From the NCBI GenBank assembly GCA_963803425.1, contig CAWDMA010000001.1, forward strand, positions 248,001 to 312,000: a DNA stretch of 64,000 bases, read 5' to 3'. A program made the position numbers and the translations under genes. The notes below the pieces were generated by a model. That model saw only the letters and a list, made by a program, of their open reading frames with translations. It did not search any database and was not told the DNA's origin. Numbering within the stretch: the stretch's first letter is position 1; each line of letters begins with the position of its first letter. This document shows, in pieces, positions 34,401 to 44,312 of this stretch. This DNA is from DASPWW01 sp963803425 (GTDB taxonomy: Bacteria > Actinomycetota > Thermoleophilia > Solirubrobacterales > 70-9).

Positions 34401-35245
34401 TCCACTGGAGCCAGGGGCGGCTGCGCGAGACGAGCGCGGTCGCGACCCAGGCGGCGGAGTATGCCCGGCGGGCGGGGAATCGACGCGAGGTGGGGTGGGC
34501 CCTGGGGCAGAACGCACTCTGCGCGATCCACGGGCCGATGCCGGTCGACGAGGGACTGACGTGGCTCCAGGGGTTGCTCGACGCCGAGCCGGAAAACCGC
34601 ACGCTCGACGCCAACCTGGCCGGGTTCGTCACCGTGCTGGAGGCGATGAGCGGACGGATCGACGACGCCCGCGGGCACATCGCCGACAGCCGGGCCCTGG
34701 CGCGTGACCTGGGCCTGACCTGGCAGGCCGCGGTCCAGGAGCTGCTCAGCGGCTACGTTGAGCTGATGGGCGGCGACCCGGTCGCCGCCGAGCGGGACAT
34801 GCGGGCCGCCCAGCGTGCCTTCCGGGAGGTCGGTGAGGGGTGGTTCCTGTCCACCTCCGCGGTGGACCTGCCGCGCGCGGTGTATGAGCAGGGGCGCTAC
34901 GAGGACGCCTGCGAGCTGCTCGCGGTGATCGACGAGCTGCCGGCGCCGACCGACTTCGAGTGGCGGATCAAGCGCACGGGGGTTCCCGCGCGCCTGCTCG
35001 CCAGGCGGGGGCGCCTGGAAGAGGCCGAGAGGCTCGCGCGCGAGGGGGTCGCGATCGGGAAGAGCGGCGAGTTCGTCGTCCTGCATGCGGACGTGCTGCT
35101 CGACCTTGCGGAGGTCCTGCGGCTCGCTGGGCGGCCCGAGGAGGCCGCCGACGCCGCGGAGCAGGCACTGGCGCTGTACGACCGCAAGGGTGTCGCTCCC
35201 TCGGCGGCGAGCGCGAGGTCGCTGGTCGAGGAGCTCCGCGCCTAG
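31481..35245 (+). CDS. SARP/BTAD regulator with inactive cyclase domain, AAA ATPase and TPRs
   Basis: A 1254-residue regulator. Order: OmpR-like winged helix (residues ~1-95), BTAD helical domain (~100-245), Pro/Ala linker, class III nucleotide-cyclase-like domain (~280-432), AAA/NB-ARC ATPase from ~445 with P-loop GTAGIGKS (477-484) and Walker B LVLFVEDAHWAE (~577), then ~600 residues of TPR-like helices. In the cyclase domain the first metal-binding Asp (normally in F-x-D-I-x-G-F) is absent (VLVARGLGT, 285-292), and the second is Asn328 in LGNAVMAVFG instead of GDAVMAVFG, so it should not make cyclic nucleotide and may instead sense one. GGGAGAGGGAG precedes the ATG. Confidence 0.88.
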   Translation: MQFQILGTLEAHGDGNPVALGPAKQRTLLAILLVHANELVSSDRLIEELWPQPPETAANTLQVYVGRLRKALEPERRSGSSGELLVTRAPGYSLRVEPGQLDSERFETLLEEGRRARERGDHAAAAEALSEALGLWRGDALAEFAYEPFAQGEIARLEELRTIALEERLDADLALGRDSAVLSELETLVREHPLRERLRGQLMLALYRCGRQADALEAYGQAREILDEELGLAPSPELQRLQTAILRQEPGLEVPIEAPVEPAASVAAPAAPADAAETRKTVTVLVARGLGTRSRDPEALSREDERYRAQITATVERYGGTIVGGLGNAVMAVFGVPRVHEDDALRAAAAALEITGAETGAAVRAGIATGEVLTGPKDLSVVGTPVDAAGELEEGGTEGEVLLGEGTERLLRGSATVERLETDAGVVWRLLDLDRERPAVGSLRAPLVGRERELARLRRTFGAVTGEGALHLLTILGTAGIGKSRLAQELAALAADEATVLVGRCVPYGEGITFWPLREMLSTLTSAASVTAVPGGRDAQALAEELEEAIGTAEADRDEIFWATRRLFEALARERPLVLFVEDAHWAEPTFLDLVEYLAERGGGFPILLVCIARPELLEQRPGWGGGKPDANTVALEPLSDADCETLIGNLARGLGRETTARVLETAEGNPLFIEQLVAHFREGDGGGAEPTIPPTIAALLLARLDRLGPGERAVIGRAAVVGKEFSAEATVDLLPEEARGFAAHHLDTLARKEMIAPAASPGPGEDFRFRHILIRDAAYRTTPKSLRAELHEHFAEWSEDPAREGFADASEIAGYHLEQAFRYRAELGSVGPLELQLARRASDRLASAGSRTFQRGDMPATVNLLGRAAALPSPSEAARLALLPDLGYALFEVGEVAEASRLLADAGPRASTEGDRHVEWRIVVTRPRIEMYRDPEAMDLDAIAADCEQAIEALTELGDDTGLARAAMVVSDIHWSQGRLRETSAVATQAAEYARRAGNRREVGWALGQNALCAIHGPMPVDEGLTWLQGLLDAEPENRTLDANLAGFVTVLEAMSGRIDDARGHIADSRALARDLGLTWQAAVQELLSGYVELMGGDPVAAERDMRAAQRAFREVGEGWFLSTSAVDLPRAVYEQGRYEDACELLAVIDELPAPTDFEWRIKRTGVPARLLARRGRLEEAERLAREGVAIGKSGEFVVLHADVLLDLAEVLRLAGRPEEAADAAEQALALYDRKGVAPSAASARSLVEELRA

Positions 35246-35247
35246 AT

Positions 35248-36090
35248 CTACGGCACCGCCGTTCCCTCGGCCTCCAGCGCACGACCTCCGCGCGAGGAGG
35301 GTCCCTCCTCGCGCGTGAGGCGGTGGGCGAGGTACACCGGGATGATCGAGAGCAGCACGACGAGCACCGCGACCACGTTCACGATCGGCAGCTCGTTCGG
35401 CCGGAACAGGTTCGTGAAGATCCAGATCGGCAGGGTCTGGGAGCCGGCGCCGAGCGTGAACGTGGTCACGATGATCTCGTCGAAGGAGAGCGCGAACGCG
35501 AGCAGCCCGCCCGCGACCAGCGCCGTGCTCATGTTCGGGAGCGTCACGTAGCGGAACGTCTGCCAGGTGTGGGCGCCGAGGTCGGCGGAGGCCTCCTCGA
35601 ACGAGGCCGAGACCCTGCGCAGCCGCGCCGCGACGTTGTTGTAGACGACCACGATGCAGAAGGTCGCGTGGGCGACGATCACGGTGAACAGGCCGAGACC
35701 GATCCCGAGCACCTGGGTGAAGGTGTCGCTGAGCGCGATCCCGGTGACGATCCCGGGCAGCGCGATCGGAAGCACGACCAGGAACGAGACCGTCTCACGG
35801 CCGAAGAAGCGGAACCGGGTCACCGCGAGCGAGGCGAGGCTGCCGAGGATCAGGGCGACCGCGGTGGCGGCGGCGCCGACCTTGATCGAGGTGAGGAAGG
35901 CGTCGCGCGCGCCCTGGTTCTGAAGCGCCTCCGGGAACCACTTCGTGGTCAGGCTGGGCGGCGGCCACTCGAGCGTCGCGCCGCCGTTGAAGGCGTAGAT
36001 CGCGATCACGATCAGCGGCACGTACACGAAGGCAAGCGTGATCCCCACGCCGATGTGGAGCAGCGTCCGAGATCGAGCCGAGAGCCTCAT
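35248..36090 (-). CDS. potC: spermidine/putrescine ABC permease PotC-type (system 2)
   Basis: A 280-residue permease with six membrane segments and the EAA loop SFEEASADLGAHTWQTFRYVTLPNM. It begins LLHIGVGITLAFVYVPLIVIAIYAFN, as in PotC/PotI. The ATG overlaps the potB stop by four bases (ATGA). It is the last gene of the second potA-potD-potB-potC operon and stops two bases from the end of the SARP regulator on the other strand. It is clearly diverged from the system-1 PotC, so the two operons are not a recent duplication. Confidence 0.92.
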   Translation of the reverse strand: MRLSARSRTLLHIGVGITLAFVYVPLIVIAIYAFNGGATLEWPPPSLTTKWFPEALQNQGARDAFLTSIKVGAAATAVALILGSLASLAVTRFRFFGRETVSFLVVLPIALPGIVTGIALSDTFTQVLGIGLGLFTVIVAHATFCIVVVYNNVAARLRRVSASFEEASADLGAHTWQTFRYVTLPNMSTALVAGGLLAFALSFDEIIVTTFTLGAGSQTLPIWIFTNLFRPNELPIVNVVAVLVVLLSIIPVYLAHRLTREEGPSSRGGRALEAEGTAVP

Positions 36091-36986
36091 AGGTGCTCGA
36101 ACGCTCCAAGCCGCCTCGCGATCACCAGGTACACGACCATCACCAGGATCGGGACGGTCGCGAACGCCGAGGCCAGCGGCAGGTTGTTGGTGATGTTCGC
36201 CTTCACGACGTTGCCGATGAACTGCGTCTCCGGGGAGACCAGCGACGGCGTGATGAAGTCGCCCATCGTCAGCGAGAAGGTGAAGATCGAGCCCGCCACG
36301 ACTGCCGGGAAGGCGAGCGGGATCACCACCCGCCGGAACGTCAGTCCCGGGCGCGCGCCGAGGTCCTCGGACGCGCTCAGCAGCGTGTTCGGGATCCGCT
36401 CCAGGCCCGCATAGATCGGGAGGATCATGTACGGCAGCCACAGGTAGCTCTCCACTATCCACACCGCGGTCGTCCCGAACCCCGGACCGCTGAGGCCGAG
36501 CGGGTCCAGCACCCAGTTGATGATCCCACCCTCGGACAGCATCGTCCGCCACGCGTACACCTTCACCAGGTAGAAGGACCACAGCGGCATCAGGACCGCG
36601 ACGATCAGCAGCGCCTTGGTCGGGGTGCGGGCGACCTTCGCCATGAAGAACGCGATCGGGAACGCGAGCAGCGCGTCCGTGACGGTCGCGGCGGCTGCGA
36701 TCCCGACCGTGCGGGCCGCCACCGAGCGGTACACCGGTTCCTGCACGATCTCCTTGAAGTTGTCGATCGTGAGCGTGCGGCTGACCTCGCCGCTGAGCGC
36801 GTCCACCTGCCAGAACGCGGCGGCCAGCATCACCAGCAGCGAGCCGATGTAGCCGACGACGAGCCAGCCTACCGGCCCGGCCAGCAGCGCGCCGACCTGC
36901 AGCCGCGGACGCCCGTGGAAGAGGTCGGCGAGCCTGCGGCCCGCCGACCTCCTCTGCGACCCGGCCGTTACGCCGGCCGCTTCCAC
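36087..36986 (-). CDS. potB: spermidine/putrescine ABC permease PotB-type (system 2)
   Basis: A 299-residue permease. A basic N-terminal extension (about 30 residues) precedes LLAGPVGWLVVGYIGSLLVMLAA; the other segments include ALLIVAVLMPLWSFYLVKVYAW and LPYMILPIYAGLERIP. Its EAA loop is TLLSASEDLGARPGLTFRRVVIPLA. GTG 36986 follows the binding-protein stop by 36 bases. It forms the channel with the coupled PotC. Confidence 0.92.
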   Translation of the reverse strand: MEAAGVTAGSQRRSAGRRLADLFHGRPRLQVGALLAGPVGWLVVGYIGSLLVMLAAAFWQVDALSGEVSRTLTIDNFKEIVQEPVYRSVAARTVGIAAAATVTDALLAFPIAFFMAKVARTPTKALLIVAVLMPLWSFYLVKVYAWRTMLSEGGIINWVLDPLGLSGPGFGTTAVWIVESYLWLPYMILPIYAGLERIPNTLLSASEDLGARPGLTFRRVVIPLAFPAVVAGSIFTFSLTMGDFITPSLVSPETQFIGNVVKANITNNLPLASAFATVPILVMVVYLVIARRLGAFEHL

Positions 36987-37022
36987 GGAACTTCCCTCAT
37001 CGGGGCGTCGGCGTCGGCGCCG

Positions 37023-38255
37023 TCACCCCTTGATCTCGGTCCACGCCGAGACCCAGTCGTTGTAGTCCTTGCACGCCTCGCCACGGTCGTCGCCACAGTC
37101 AGCCGTGGGCGTGATCCAGTAGTACACCCGGTTCCAGAACCCGGGGTCGTCGGCGTGGTACTCCGTGCAGTGCTTCGCGCCCGACGGGTCTCCGTACGCG
37201 GCGGGAATCGACTTGAACTCGCTGCACGACTTGCTCTGTGCAGGCGCCTCGCCGAACCACGCAGCCACGTCGGCGTTCGCCTTCGGGCTGATGATGTGGT
37301 TCATCCACAGGTACATGCAGTTCGGATGGGCCGCCTGCGAGGAGATCATCCAGGTGTCCGACCAACCGGTCGCGCCCTCCTCCGGCACGAAGCCCTGCGA
37401 GGCGGGGCTGACCGCGACGGGCTGGTTGTCACCCCTGAGGATGAAGTACTGGTACTGCCACGTCGTCCCGACGGTCGAATCGCCCTCGGTGTACGACGAG
37501 ATCTGCTTCAGCGCATCGGACCAGTACTCGCCGACGTTCGGCTTCTGCTTCTTGAGCAGGTCGACCGCCGCATTGAACTGATCCTCGTCCAGCTCGTAGG
37601 GATCCTCGATCCCAAGATCCGGGTTGTGATCCTTCAGGTACACGGCGGCGTCCGCGATGTAGATCGGGTCGTCGTAGACGCTGATCTTGCCCTTGTACTT
37701 CGACGCCTCCTTCGGGTCGAGGATCGCCGACCACGACTTCGGGCCCGGCTTGACCTGATCCGTGTTCCACATCAGCAGGTTCGCGCCGCGGCCGTGCGGG
37801 ATCCCGTAGTTGGTCCCGTCGACCGTGTTGTAGGGCTGGTCCTTGAGGTCGTCGAACACCGTCTTGTAGTTCGGCACGAGGTCGGTGTTGACCGGCGCCA
37901 CGTCGCCGCCGTCCACCAGGCGCAGCGATGCGTTTCCGGACGCGGACACGCCGTCGTACTGGCCGGTCCGCATCAGGTCGACCATCTCGTCGGACGTCCC
38001 GGCCACCTTCACGTTCACCTTGCAGCCGGTCTCCTTGGTGAAGTCGCTCACCCAGTCGACCTTCGGGTCGGTCGATCCGTCCTCGACGTAGCCAGCCCAT
38101 GCGATCAGGTTGAGCTCACCCTCGCCCTTCCCGACCTGCTGGAGCGCCTCGCCGTTGCCGCTTGAGTCGTCCCCTCCGCCGCAGCCCGCGAACGCGAGCA
38201 TGAACGCCACCAGTGCGGCGACGATCAGCCACGCTCCTCGAGCCGGGTTGTCCAT
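37023..38255 (-). CDS. potD: polyamine-type solute-binding lipoprotein PotD (system 2)
   Basis: A 410-residue binding protein with a lipoprotein signal (LIVAALVAFMLAFAGCGGG, lipobox FAGC). Conserved patterns include LNLIAWAGYVEDGSTDPKVD, TKETGCKVNVKVAGTSDEMVDLM, YGIPHGRGANLLMWNTD and AHPNCMYLWMNHIISPKANADVA. Several extra Cys residues in the C-terminal part (for example FKSIP...HCTEY...CGDDRGEACKDY) could form disulfides, unlike the system-1 protein, so ligand preference may differ. GAGGAG precedes ATG 38255, which is eight bases after the potA stop. Confidence 0.9.
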   Translation of the reverse strand: MDNPARGAWLIVAALVAFMLAFAGCGGGDDSSGNGEALQQVGKGEGELNLIAWAGYVEDGSTDPKVDWVSDFTKETGCKVNVKVAGTSDEMVDLMRTGQYDGVSASGNASLRLVDGGDVAPVNTDLVPNYKTVFDDLKDQPYNTVDGTNYGIPHGRGANLLMWNTDQVKPGPKSWSAILDPKEASKYKGKISVYDDPIYIADAAVYLKDHNPDLGIEDPYELDEDQFNAAVDLLKKQKPNVGEYWSDALKQISSYTEGDSTVGTTWQYQYFILRGDNQPVAVSPASQGFVPEEGATGWSDTWMISSQAAHPNCMYLWMNHIISPKANADVAAWFGEAPAQSKSCSEFKSIPAAYGDPSGAKHCTEYHADDPGFWNRVYYWITPTADCGDDRGEACKDYNDWVSAWTEIKG

Positions 38256-38263
38256 TTTTCTCC

Positions 38264-39322
38264 TCATTCGGCCTCCTCCTCTCCTCCCTCGCCGACGGCG
38301 ACCGTGTGCTCCGGTCGCCATCCGATTGTCACTTCCCGCCCGCGCTGCTCCATCACCTCGGCCGATGTGGTCTCGAGGTTCTGGCGCACGACTTGAAGCT
38401 CTCCCCCTGCGTCCAGCGCGACCATGTACCGGGTCAGCATCCCGGCGTAGGCGACGCTCGTGATCCGGCCCCGCTCGGCGTGCAGCCCCTTGGTCCCCTC
38501 GCCGCCGTCGAGCAGCTGCACCTTCTCGGGTCGCACCGTGAAGCGGCGGCCGTCGCGCTCGAGCAGGTTGGAGACGCCGACGAATCCGGACACGAACGGG
38601 GTGGAGGGGCGCTCGTAGATCTCCTCCGGGGTGCCGACCTGCTCGATCCGGCCCTCGTTCATGACGGCGACCCGGTCGCTCATCGTGAGCGCCTCCTCCT
38701 GGTCGTGAGTGACGTACACGAACGTGATCCCGACGTCGCCCTGGATCCCCTTCAGCTCGACCTGCATCTGCTCGCGCAGCTTCAGGTCGAGGGCGCCGAG
38801 CGGCTCGTCGAGGAGCAGCACCCGGGGCCGGTTCACGATCGCCCGGGCGAGCGCGATCCGCTGCCGCTGGCCGCCCGAGAGCTCACTCGGCTTGCGGGCC
38901 TCGAGCCCGCCGAGCCGGACCATCTCGAGCGCCTCGGTGCCGCGCCGCTCCCGCTCCGGCCTTGGCACCTTGCTCACCCTCATCCCGTACTCGACGTTGT
39001 CGGCGACGCTCATGTGGGGGAACAGCGCGTAGTCCTGGAACACCGTGTTGACCTCGCGGTCGTAGGGCGCCAGCCTGGTGACGTCGCGGCCGCCGAGCTC
39101 GACTGTGCCGGCATCCGGGAGCTCGAACCCGGCGATCATCCGGAGCGTCGTCGTCTTCCCGGAGCCCGACGGGCCGAGCATCGTGAAGAACTCGCCGCGC
39201 GCGATCTCGAGCTCGATCGAGTCGACCGCGGCGACGTCGCCGTAGCACTTGCTGACGTTACGCAGCCGGATATCGGCCGGACTCCCGGCGGGCTGCGGGT
39301 GCGACGCGGTGGCTTCGTCCAC
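38264..39322 (-). CDS. potA: spermidine/putrescine ABC ATPase PotA-type (system 2)
   Basis: A 352-residue ATPase with Walker A GPSGSGKTTT, Q-loop FQDYALFPHMS, signature LSGGQRQRIALARAI, Walker B VLLLDEPLGALD and H-loop YVTHDQEEAL, then a TOBE-like domain (FTVRPEKVQLL, GMLTRYMVALDAGGEL). First gene of the second pot operon. It is shorter than the system-1 PotA because its C-terminal regulatory part is reduced. Upstream is a 12-base perfect palindrome that may bind a regulator. Confidence 0.93.
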   Translation of the reverse strand: MDEATASHPQPAGSPADIRLRNVSKCYGDVAAVDSIELEIARGEFFTMLGPSGSGKTTTLRMIAGFELPDAGTVELGGRDVTRLAPYDREVNTVFQDYALFPHMSVADNVEYGMRVSKVPRPERERRGTEALEMVRLGGLEARKPSELSGGQRQRIALARAIVNRPRVLLLDEPLGALDLKLREQMQVELKGIQGDVGITFVYVTHDQEEALTMSDRVAVMNEGRIEQVGTPEEIYERPSTPFVSGFVGVSNLLERDGRRFTVRPEKVQLLDGGEGTKGLHAERGRITSVAYAGMLTRYMVALDAGGELQVVRQNLETTSAEVMEQRGREVTIGWRPEHTVAVGEGGEEEAE

Positions 39323-39382
39323 CTGGCTCCTCTCCCTGTCGTGGCGCGTAGCGCTGCGCCCAACCTACACGAGGGCGGAGGA

Positions 39383-39394
39383 GCGATGCATCGC
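39383..39394. promoter_or_regulatory. 12-base perfect palindrome upstream of pot operon 2
   Basis: GCGATGCATCGC (39383-39394) lies 61 bases upstream of the second potA start, in the 127-base gap before the NlpC/P60 gene. Its location fits an operator; the partner is unknown. Confidence 0.35.
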
Positions 39395-39449
39395 AGCGGT
39401 GGACAAACTCCGCCGCCCGGCTGCGCCGGCCCGGGCGACGGCTATCGGC

Positions 39450-40094
39450 CTAGTAGTTCGCGTAGTGGCGGACCTTGTAGCCGCGCTTGGAGACCATCTG
39501 GTCGCTCCAGCCCGGTCCCTTGCCGTCGGTCTGCGAGGTGTCGAGTCGCAGCCCGGCGACCGTCATGTACGCATGGCCGCCGTTCGCGAACACCGTGATC
39601 CACTCACCCTTGCCGCGATCGCCCCACTTCGCGAGCGATCCGGACGGAAGCGGGCTGCGGAGCATCCGCGCCGCATGCAGCGCGAAGCTGACTGTGCCCG
39701 AGCAGTCGTAGCACCTCGACCGCCACTTGCGGTGGCCGCCGCCGAGGCAGTAGTCCTTGCCCTTGACGATCTTGTTGCCCGCCTCGATCGCGTTGATCAC
39801 GCGCTTCGGAGCGTCCCGCGGGGGAATCGCTTTGCCGTGCTTCAGCCTCGCCTTCCCCGGGGGGCCCGTCTCGGTCACCTCGGTCGGGGTGCCGCCGCTG
39901 CCGCCCTTGGTAGAGCCGCCGTCCCCGGTCGAGCCGCCGCCTGTCGACGTGCCGCCGCCGGGGGAGATCCCGCCGGACGCGGCCATCGCCTGGGTCGACG
40001 CGACCGCGACGACCGCGACGGCGACCGCGAGCGCCGCGAGAGCGCCGCGAGAGCGGGTCACCCTGCCTGTTGACGCTTCGGTATCGGAACGCAC
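39450..40094 (-). CDS. secreted NlpC/P60-type peptidoglycan hydrolase
   Basis: A 214-residue exported protein: signal segment (ALAALAVAVAVVAVASTQAMA, about residues 18-38), a Gly/Ser/Thr-rich disordered linker (about 39-78), then a compact NlpC/P60-like domain with the nucleophile in YDCSGTVSFALHAA and the His in GGHAYMTVAGLRLDTS. Such enzymes cut stem-peptide bonds in the cell wall. The GTG at 40094 has AAGGAGG (minus strand of 40106-40112) at a rather long spacing. A c-di-AMP-type riboswitch occupies the leader, which matches the known use of this riboswitch to control wall hydrolases in actinobacteria. Confidence 0.87.
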   Translation of the reverse strand: MRSDTEASTGRVTRSRGALAALAVAVAVVAVASTQAMAASGGISPGGGTSTGGGSTGDGGSTKGGSGGTPTEVTETGPPGKARLKHGKAIPPRDAPKRVINAIEAGNKIVKGKDYCLGGGHRKWRSRCYDCSGTVSFALHAARMLRSPLPSGSLAKWGDRGKGEWITVFANGGHAYMTVAGLRLDTSQTDGKGPGWSDQMVSKRGYKVRHYANY

Positions 40095-40110
40095 GAACGA
40101 ACCAGCCTCC

Positions 40111-40262
40111 TTCGTCGGCCTGCGGGGTTAGCTGTCGGGCTGGCGCTAAAGGAGCCTGCGCCCCCACCGTGGTGGGTTAGCCCCAGCCGAGATCTCTCTC
40201 GGCCTTCGTGGTTCCCCCGCTCCCCACCCGGGCGAGGCCAGGGTGGGGATTCGGCTTTACCG
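40111..40262 (-). promoter_or_regulatory. c-di-AMP (ydaO/yuaA-type) riboswitch
   Basis: The minus-strand leader of the NlpC/P60 gene carries the ydaO-class landmarks in order: AAAGCCGAATCC at the 5' end, GCGGGGGAACCAC, a variable hairpin (CCGAGA...TCTCGG), GGGGCTAACC, and the highly conserved AGCCCGACAGCTAACCCC with GCAGGC at the 3' end. The known ligand is c-di-AMP, which usually switches wall-hydrolase genes off. A CTCCTT (minus strand of 40149-40154) inside the element is complementary to the AAGGAG of the gene's Shine-Dalgarno, so control at translation is possible. The remaining upstream stretch, 40263-40433, holds the leader's presumed promoter and nothing else I recognise. Confidence 0.88.
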
Positions 40263-40433
40263 GTTATCGACCCGGCCAGACTACACGATCTGCCCGACGA
40301 TCGCTAACCAAACGCTAAGACGACCCCGATTCTTCGCCGTTTGCGGGGTTTTCCCGCGTCCGCTCCGGTTTTCGAGAAGGCTCGCTGATCTCCTCCCCGG
40401 CCCGCGTGAGCAGCATCCGGTAGGTTCGGGCAC

Positions 40434-41237
40434 GTGGAGCTGGAGGGCAAGAAGGTGCTGCTCAGCGGCGCGACGGGGGGTCTCGGCCGGTCGATCGCGG
40501 TCGCACTCGCGGGCCGCGGCGCGACGCTCGTGCTCAGCTCCCGCAAGCCGGAGGCGCTCGCGGAGCTGGCCGGCGGGCTGCCCGGCGACGGCCACCGCAC
40601 CGCCGTCTGCGACCTCGCTGACGCCGACGCCCCGGAGCGGCTCGCGGCCGACGCCGGGGACGTCGACGTGCTGGTTGCGAACGCCGGGCTCCCGGGCACC
40701 GGGAGGCTGGAGGACTTCAGCGCCGACGAGCTCGGCCGGGTGCTTCGGGTCAACCTCGAGGCGCCGATCCGGCTCACGCACGAGCTGCTCCCCGGGATGG
40801 AGGAGAGGGGGAGCGGCCACCTCGTGTACGTGTCGTCGCTTTCCGGCAAGGCGGCCAGCCCGCGCGCCTCGCTGTACTCGGCGACCAAGTTCGGGCTGCG
40901 CGGCTTCGCGCTCGGGCTGCGTGAGGATCTCCTCCGCCGCGGGATCGGTGTGTCGATCGTGTCGCCCGGATTCGTTCGCGAGGCGGGGATGTTCCACGAC
41001 TCCGGCGCGCGGGCGCCCGCGGCGCTCGGCACCACCACCCCGGAGGCCGTCGCCGACGGCGTCCTGACCGCGATCGAGCGCAACCGGCACGAGGTCTCGG
41101 TGGCGCCGCGGCTGCAGCGTGCGCTCGCCAACTTCGCGCTGCGGCGCCCCGAGCTGGCGGCGCGGGTCGCCTACCGCCGCGGCAAGGGAACCAAGGTGGC
41201 CGAGCGGGTCGCCAGCGGGCAGAGCGACAAGCGGTAG
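40434..41237 (+). CDS. short-chain dehydrogenase/reductase
   Basis: A 267-residue classical SDR. The cofactor motif is SGATGGLGRSIAVAL (TGxxxGxG type), NAG is at LVANAGLPG, and the catalytic Ser, Tyr and Lys are in VYVSSLSGKAASPRASLYSATKFGL (Ser, YSATK). The C-terminus after residue ~215 is basic and may associate with membrane. The substrate is unknown. It stops 28 bases before the aconitase start and could be co-transcribed. Confidence 0.9.
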   Translation: MELEGKKVLLSGATGGLGRSIAVALAGRGATLVLSSRKPEALAELAGGLPGDGHRTAVCDLADADAPERLAADAGDVDVLVANAGLPGTGRLEDFSADELGRVLRVNLEAPIRLTHELLPGMEERGSGHLVYVSSLSGKAASPRASLYSATKFGLRGFALGLREDLLRRGIGVSIVSPGFVREAGMFHDSGARAPAALGTTTPEAVADGVLTAIERNRHEVSVAPRLQRALANFALRRPELAARVAYRRGKGTKVAERVASGQSDKR

Positions 41238-41265
41238 CCCTGGCTCGCGGGGGTACCCTGGAACT

Positions 41266-44067
<2,802 letters not shown>

Positions 44068-44109
44068 GTGCCCGCACCCAGGTTGCATTCCCGCGAGCAA
44101 TCGGTGACA

Positions 44110-44265
44110 ATAAGCTCCTGAGAGCGGGGAGGTAGGATTACTTCTGAAAGCTCGCCCCCGGCCAGTCCCGCCTCCGGGGGCGATCGCGTCGGCATCCCTC
44201 CCTGGCTACCGACGCGCAGGCGTGGCGCGGGCCGTGCGGACCCCCTGCCTCCCACGGCCCCGCCT
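44110..44265 (+). ncRNA. candidate small RNA with three C-rich hairpin loops
   Basis: The 245-base gap between aconitase and the minus-strand FAD oxidoreductase contains three consecutive perfect hairpins: 44152-44161/44174-44183 (10 pairs, loop CCAGTCCCGCCT), 44186-44192/44209-44215 (7 pairs, loop with TCCCTCCC) and 44229-44236/44253-44260 (8 pairs, loop with CCCCCTGCCTCC). Read on the plus strand each loop displays UCCC/CCUCC-like runs able to pair with Shine-Dalgarno sequences, a design seen in C-rich-loop regulatory RNAs such as 6C RNAs. Promoter and ends are not clear; alternatively this is only the 3' end of the aconitase message. Confidence 0.4.
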
Positions 44266-44312
44266 CGCCGTCCCAAAGTGACTCCGCGCGATCCGCGCTG
44301 CCACTGGCTCGA

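Noticed and set aside
44152..44260. Simple aconitase terminator
   Set aside because: Three hairpins with patterned loops and no U tract are more than a terminator needs, although a 3'-UTR role cannot be ruled out; kept as an RNA candidate instead.
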